Positions 57,666 through 64,000 of a DNA stretch of 64,000 nucleotides are shown here, in pieces. Each line of letters starts with the position of its first letter. The stretch's first letter is position 1. The position numbers and the translations under genes were made by a program. The DNA is from Pseudomonas abieticivorans (GTDB taxonomy: Bacteria > Pseudomonadota > Gammaproteobacteria > Pseudomonadales > Pseudomonadaceae). Under the pieces are notes generated by a model that saw only the letters and a program-made list of their open reading frames with translations, ran no database searches and was not told where the DNA came from. The stretch is from the NCBI RefSeq assembly GCF_023509015.1, contig NZ_CP094975.1:3961501-4025500 (forward strand). Reading direction: 5' to 3'.

Positions 57666-58253
57666 TCAGTGATGGCGAGGCTTGAGGATCGCCGGCTTCT
57701 CGTCCGGGGCATTGCACAGCAGGAACAGCGCAGTCAGCGCCTCGGGGATTTGTACGATCATGTCGTCCATCAGGTTGGCATCGGCGGCGATGTCGGAAAA
57801 CTCCGGTTGATCGTCGAACAGGCCGGACCCCACCATGATCGGCAGCAGCATCTCGCTCACTTCGTCTTCAGCGGTTTCAAACCACGCCGCTTCGCGCATG
57901 AACACGCCTTCCATGAAACCGATGCACCAGCCGCGCAGCTCGGAATCGTCCGGGTCGTCGCCCAGGTCCAGGTCGCACGGCAGCTCGAACTCTTCTTCGC
58001 TGGCCAGCTGACGGCCCACGTGTTCCTTGAGTTTGATCAGCGTGGCTTCGATCTCGGCGCGCTGGGCGTCATCGGTGTAATGCGGCTCTTCGGCGAACAG
58101 CGCGTCGATCCATTCGCGGTCCGGGACCACTTCGGAGCAGATCGCCAAGGCGGTCAGATAGCCGTGGGCGGCGACATAGTCCAGCGCCTCGTCATGCAGC
58201 TCGTCGGCGTCGAGGAAGGCTTGCAGGCGGGTTAATTGCTCAGCGAAGGACAT
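57666..58253 (-). CDS. YecA/YgfB-family protein (UPF0149)
   Basis: The 195-residue protein is of the UPF0149 (YgfB/YecA) family. SFAEQLTRLQAFLDADELHD, ALDYVAAHGYLTALAICSEV and LRGWCIGFMEGVFMREAAWF are the family marks. It is acidic and helical. The C-terminal SEC-C-type zinc motif found in longer YecA proteins is not seen; the end is KPAILKPRHH. I took the ATG at 58253, near an AAGGTAG site. Relatives include AlpA-linked YgfB of P. aeruginosa, but the role of this one is unknown. It is divergent from recQ. Confidence 0.85.
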   Translation of the reverse strand: MSFAEQLTRLQAFLDADELHDEALDYVAAHGYLTALAICSEVVPDREWIDALFAEEPHYTDDAQRAEIEATLIKLKEHVGRQLASEEEFELPCDLDLGDDPDDSELRGWCIGFMEGVFMREAAWFETAEDEVSEMLLPIMVGSGLFDDQPEFSDIAADANLMDDMIVQIPEALTALFLLCNAPDEKPAILKPRHH

Positions 58254-58508
58254 TAAAAAGCTACCTTGAAGAATATCGATAGTGAATTCTAGGCCTTGTT
58301 GAGGCCTGCGCGCCACCCGCGACGTAAAACATGGGCTTATCGACGGCGCCCTGAGGGCTTGAGCGGTCGGGTATACTGCCCAGCTTTCATCGTTTCACGC
58401 CGTTACACGGCGGGGCAGCAATGGCCCCTTACGTATTTGCACGTGATATGAACGAGATTTTCGTCCAGCCTGCAAGGCCTGGAGTGTTCCGCGATTTTTG
58501 GAGTTTTT

Positions 58509-60638
<2,130 letters not shown>

Positions 60639-60726
60639 ATTCTTGCAGGCTGAACAAGGGTGTATTGCAATTAACAAAAAGGTACAGGCATGAGTCTTGC
60701 CTCTGGACGAAGGTCATGGTTAGCTG

Positions 60727-60739
60727 ACTAATAATTAGT
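60727..60739. promoter_or_regulatory. Palindromic operator of the MarR gene
   Basis: ACTAATAATTAGT is a perfect 13-base palindrome, 25 bases before the MarR start. MarR proteins bind such AT-rich palindromes in their own promoters, so autorepression is likely. Confidence 0.6.
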
Positions 60740-60764
60740 ATCGACTTTCACCCATGAGTTGCTT

Positions 60765-61202
60765 ATGCCGTTGACTGATCAACACCGCTTTGGAATGCAG
60801 CTGGCCCACATGTCGCGGGGCTGGAGAGCTGAACTGGACCGTCGCTTGGCTGGCTTGGGCTTGTCCCAGGCACGCTGGCTGGTGTTGTTGCACCTGGCCC
60901 GTTTCGAAGAGGCGCCCACCCAGCGTGAATTGGCCCAGAGCGTGGGTGTCGAAGGCCCCACGCTTGCACGCTTGCTCGATAGCCTGGAGTCTCAGGGGCT
61001 GGTAGCGCGGCAGGCGGTGCTGGAAGATCGCCGGGCCAAGAAAATTCTGCTGTGCGCGCCGGCACGGCCGTTGATCGAGCAGATCGAGGCGATCGCCAAC
61101 CAACTGCGGATCGAACTGTTCGTGGGCATCGAAGAAGAGGACATGCGCATTGCCATGCGCGTGCACACCCAGATTCTTGCCAACCTGGAAAAGAAGTCCT
61201 GA
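60765..61202 (+). CDS. MarR/SlyA-family transcriptional regulator
   Basis: The 145-residue winged-helix protein runs from ATG 60765. HRFGMQLAHMSRGWRAELDR is the dimer helix; LSQARWLVLLHLARFEEAPT, RELAQSVGVEGPTLARLLDS (recognition helix) and the DRRAKKILL wing are of the SlyA type. The effector is unknown. It sits between recQ and a FimV-like gene, as PA3341 does in P. aeruginosa. A palindrome just upstream is a likely operator. A TTG two codons earlier is an unlikely start. Confidence 0.92.
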   Translation: MPLTDQHRFGMQLAHMSRGWRAELDRRLAGLGLSQARWLVLLHLARFEEAPTQRELAQSVGVEGPTLARLLDSLESQGLVARQAVLEDRRAKKILLCAPARPLIEQIEAIANQLRIELFVGIEEEDMRIAMRVHTQILANLEKKS

Positions 61203-61287
61203 TTGAAGTGGTGTCCCCGGCCTTTGAGAAAGGCCGCCAAGCCCGCTATAACAGAGTGATTGGATGCCGGTTTTTCAAGGGATACTC

Positions 61288-63465
61288 ATGCTAGAGCGTT
61301 TCATGGCCTGTTTCAGGCGCACCCCGCAATCTTCCTTGCACAAACCTCTGGCGCGGCTGCTGGCAATCGGTGCCTTGGGCTGTTCGACCTTGGCCGGCGC
61401 CGTGGGGCTGGGTGATATCACCTTGCACTCCTCGCTGGGCCAGCCGCTGAACGCCGACATCGAACTGGTGGACACTGCAGGCCTTGAAGAAGCGGACCTT
61501 ACGGCCAACCTGGCCAGTGCCGACGAGTTCGCCCGGGCCGGCGTGGATCGTATCTTCTTTCTCAACACCTTGCGCTTCACGCCGATGTTCCGTGATGGGC
61601 GCAAAGTGATTCACGTGGTGTCGAGCAAGGCGGTCACCGAGCCTTACCTGAATTTCCTGGTACAGGTAAACCGCCCGGGTGGCCAGTTGCTGCGCGAGTT
61701 CACCCTGCTGCTCGACCCGCCTGGTACCGCCGCCTTGGCCCCGGCGCCGTTCCCGACGCCTGCGTTTGGCACGGCGCGGGTCGCGGCCAACACCGGGCCG
61801 ACCTCCACCGAGGACAATCCACCAGTCCCACGGGCAGCGGCAGCGGCAGCGACAGCGACAGCTGGCCCGTTGCCGGCAGCCAGCCAAGGCAAACGCTACG
61901 TGGTGGCCAAGGGTGACAACCTCTGGTCCATCGGCAAGCGCCTGCAGGCGGCCGGCACCACCGTGCCGATGAACCAGTTGGTGCGCGAGATTCGTGCACT
62001 GAACCCCGAGTCCGTGCACTTGGCGGTGGGCCAGAGCCTGTTGTTGCCAGACGCGGCAGTGCTGCCGGGTGGCGCTGCAGCGCCTGCGGTGGCCCCAGTG
62101 GCGGTGCCCGAGCAAGCGCCAGCGGCCCCTGAACAACTGGCGTCGACCGTGCTGGAAAACCAGCAGTTGCAAAAAGACTTCGATGCCCTGCAAGCGCGCC
62201 TCCAAAGCCTGGAAAGCCAAGTGGCCGACAAGGACAAGCACGTCGCGGACCTTGAGAGCCAACTGGCAGCCAACAAGGCCCCGGCACCTGCTGCTGCGCT
62301 AGTGCCGCCAGCCAGGCCGGCGGTGACGCCAGCTGCTCCGATCGCAATTGAGCCCATCGATGAAGGTTCCGACTTCCCCTGGTTGCAGGTACTCGCCGCC
62401 GCCGCGGTAATTGCCTTGCTGGTGGCATTGGTGCTGTTGCAGCGACGCAAGCGTCAACAGTCGCTGGCCAATGCACAATGGCTGGCCGAGCAGGACGACT
62501 TACCCTCAGCGCCCATGGCATCGGCCACGGTGCTGGGCGCCATGGCCGCCGAAGCCTCGCAGTCGGTGGCCGCGTCCCTGGCCACCTCGGCCGTGCGCCG
62601 GGAAACCTCGCCTACCACCGACGCGCTGGATGGCGCGAGCATTTACATCGCCTACGGTCGGTTCAACGAGGCCCTGGGCATTCTCGACGACGGCTTGGGC
62701 AAGGAGCCCGAGCGCACCGACTTGCGCGTACGCAAGCTGGAAGTGCTGGGCATGCAGGGTAACGTCGAAGGCTTCGAGCACGAGCGCCAGGCACTGCTGG
62801 GCATGGGCTACAGCGCCCAGATCATCGATGAGATCCATGGCCGCTACCCCAAGCTGGCGGTGGTCACGCCGGTGGTGGTGGCAGCCGCTGCGCCCTTGGT
62901 CGCGGCAATCGCTGAACCGGCGCCGCAAGAGGCCGCTGGCGAACACCTCGACGAGTTCCAATTGAACCTGGACGACTTGTCCATGGATGCCGACTGGGAT
63001 TTGGTCAGCCCGTTCGAAACCGCCGTGCCGACACGTGGCAAGTCGACCCCCGAACTGGATCTGGACGATGAACCCGGCATGGTCGATGCGGCGTTCGCCT
63101 CCAACCTCAAGGAGCTGCCCGAGGTGGTCGAAATGCCCGACGAGCAGTTCCTCAGCGATTTCGCCGACAGCGACGAGACCTTCTTGCAGGCTGATGAGGC
63201 CAGCGACAAGGATATCGATGGCCTGGACGACGCGTTCCTCGATAACTTCGTGGCCGATGCCGACCTGCCGGAACTGGACGCCCTGACTGTCGACTTTGAC
63301 GCCCTGGACAGCCAGCAGGAGTCTGCTGAAAAACTTGAGCAGGCGCAAAGCTGCATCGACCTGGGCGACCTGAAAAGCGCCTCCGACTTGCTGCACGAAT
63401 TGCTGCGCGAAGGCGACGAGTCGTGCAAGCACGCCGCACGCCAGTTGCTCGCACGCATCGCCTGA
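61288..63465 (+). CDS. FimV/HubP-like inner-membrane protein with LysM domain
   Basis: The 725-residue protein has a signal or anchor at the start and the FimV N-domain (about 35-145; GLGDITLHSSLGQPLNADIE). A LysM domain follows near 205-260 (RYVVAKGDNLWSIGKRLQ), then a coiled-coil and Pro/Ala linker. A single membrane helix lies near 365-390 (VLAAAAVIALLVALVLLQRR) and a long acidic cytosolic part follows. It ends in the FimV C-motif (AQSCIDLGDLKSASDLLHEL). FimV/HubP proteins organise cell poles and type IV pili by binding peptidoglycan. This is the PA3340-type paralogue, not the main fimV. AAGGGA precedes the ATG. Confidence 0.87.
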   Translation: MLERFMACFRRTPQSSLHKPLARLLAIGALGCSTLAGAVGLGDITLHSSLGQPLNADIELVDTAGLEEADLTANLASADEFARAGVDRIFFLNTLRFTPMFRDGRKVIHVVSSKAVTEPYLNFLVQVNRPGGQLLREFTLLLDPPGTAALAPAPFPTPAFGTARVAANTGPTSTEDNPPVPRAAAAAATATAGPLPAASQGKRYVVAKGDNLWSIGKRLQAAGTTVPMNQLVREIRALNPESVHLAVGQSLLLPDAAVLPGGAAAPAVAPVAVPEQAPAAPEQLASTVLENQQLQKDFDALQARLQSLESQVADKDKHVADLESQLAANKAPAPAAALVPPARPAVTPAAPIAIEPIDEGSDFPWLQVLAAAAVIALLVALVLLQRRKRQQSLANAQWLAEQDDLPSAPMASATVLGAMAAEASQSVAASLATSAVRRETSPTTDALDGASIYIAYGRFNEALGILDDGLGKEPERTDLRVRKLEVLGMQGNVEGFEHERQALLGMGYSAQIIDEIHGRYPKLAVVTPVVVAAAAPLVAAIAEPAPQEAAGEHLDEFQLNLDDLSMDADWDLVSPFETAVPTRGKSTPELDLDDEPGMVDAAFASNLKELPEVVEMPDEQFLSDFADSDETFLQADEASDKDIDGLDDAFLDNFVADADLPELDALTVDFDALDSQQESAEKLEQAQSCIDLGDLKSASDLLHELLREGDESCKHAARQLLARIA

Positions 63466-63486
63466 GCGTGATCGCCACGGGGCAGG

Positions 63487-64000
63487 CTAGAAGGTCTGCC
63501 CCAGGTTCAGGTACAGCGCCTTCTCGTTGTTGTCATTCAACCCGTAGCTGAAGTTCAGCGGCCCCAGCGGTGTGTCGAAACCCACGAAAATACTGCCGGC
63601 ATTGATGTAGCCGCTGTCAAAGTCATTGTCGTTGTTCCAGGCCCGACCGCGTTCAAGCGAGCCGCCGATGTACAGCGGGAAATCCAGCGGCAGGTAGGAG
63701 CGCGGCGTCAGGCGGCGGTAGTACACGGCGCGCATCAGGCTGACGTTCTGCCCGGCCAGGGAGTCCTGGCGAAAGCCTGACAATTGGCGAGCGCCACCGA
63801 TCAAAAAGCTTGAGGTCACCACTTCGGCGGTGTCCAGGGTGCGCCCATAGCGCCCGCCCAATACCCAGGTATTGGGGCCCTGGCTCAAGGCTTTGTCCAG
63901 TTTGAATTCCCACTGCCGGTAGCGCTGGTCGGACCCAAGGCTTGGGTCGTACTGGTGCAGGCTCAGGCTGATGTCTTCGCCATCATGGGGGAAGTACACG
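63487..64000 (-). CDS. plpD: PlpD-type patatin-like autotransporter (type Vd), C-terminal fragment
   Basis: At least 170 residues of the C-terminus are present; the gene continues past the right edge. They form an Omp85-type beta barrel: alternating residues throughout, the SFLIGGARQLSGFRQDSLAG segment at the VRGF-like position, YIGGSLERGRAW and a last strand ending NLGQTF with C-terminal Phe. In P. aeruginosa the MarR and FimV-like pair lies next to plpD (PA3339), which fuses a secreted patatin phospholipase A1 to such a barrel. The patatin and POTRA parts lie outside this window, so the name rests on barrel type and neighbours. Confidence 0.78.
   Translation of the reverse strand, partial: VYFPHDGEDISLSLHQYDPSLGSDQRYRQWEFKLDKALSQGPNTWVLGGRYGRTLDTAEVVTSSFLIGGARQLSGFRQDSLAGQNVSLMRAVYYRRLTPRSYLPLDFPLYIGGSLERGRAWNNDNDFDSGYINAGSIFVGFDTPLGPLNFSYGLNDNNEKALYLNLGQTF

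Overview
The window reads as chromosome of a Pseudomonas of the P. fluorescens type. It is GC-rich and carries several signatures of that genus: the aotJQMOP-argR and aruCFGDBE arginine loci in conserved order, phhR/phhAB, a cpxR-cpxP-cpxS triad, a DUF2790 protein, rsmA next to lysC and alaS, a PlpD-type patatin autotransporter, and at least six copies of the intergenic palindrome built on GGATTTATCCGCGAA. Most of it is conserved core genome on both strands. One accessory block (about 5.1-16.3 kb) stands out.

Layout. 0-4.7 kb: end of a TDT/SLAC1-type exporter, an LplT-PlsC fusion, a guanidinium exporter behind a guanidine-II riboswitch, a BASS-family symporter, and rdgC. 4.8-5.0 kb: tRNA-Val and tRNA-Asp with their promoter and terminator. 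5.1-16.3 kb (minus strand): a two-partner secretion / contact-dependent inhibition locus in the order cdiB, HlyC-like acyltransferase (cdiC), 2563-residue cdiA, then three small lipoprotein genes. 16.4-19.2 kb: cpxS, a CpxP/Spy protein behind a CpxR box, and cpxR. 19.4-27.2 kb: yciI, yciB, rnm, yciO, scpA, scpB, a DUF1289 gene, rluB, aroP and arfB. 27.2-29.2 kb: a YhhS-type MFS gene, a MITE-like palindrome and two small genes. 29.3-33 kb: phhB-phhA divergent from phhR, then a DUF2790 gene. 33-35 kb: acsA. 35.6-48.8 kb: arginine uptake (aotJQMOP), its regulator argR and the arginine succinyltransferase pathway (aruCFGDB, a small conserved gene, aruE), with ArgR sites before aotJ and aruC. 48.8-55.3 kb: type II lumazine synthase under an FMN riboswitch, ltaE, alaS, lysC and rsmA. 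55.3-55.8 kb: tRNA-Ser and two identical tRNA-Arg genes. 56-64 kb: mgtE, a UPF0149 gene, recQ, a MarR regulator with a palindromic operator, a FimV-like gene and the end of plpD.

How the genes work together. The arginine block is a complete uptake, sensing and catabolism module. The phh block degrades phenylalanine. Both sit among genes typical of amino acid and organic acid users, and aroP, phhA and acsA each carry an A-rich CA motif expected for Hfq/Crc carbon catabolite control.

The best candidate for something new is the cdiB-cdiC-cdiA locus. The C-terminal domain of CdiA looks like a serine lipase (GHSRG elbow with a plausible Ser-Asp-His triad), not the usual nuclease. The gene 5 nt downstream, where immunity genes normally sit, encodes a secreted lipoprotein. 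This predicts an envelope-acting (phospho)lipase CDI toxin with a lipoprotein immunity factor. It is an inference from sequence alone.
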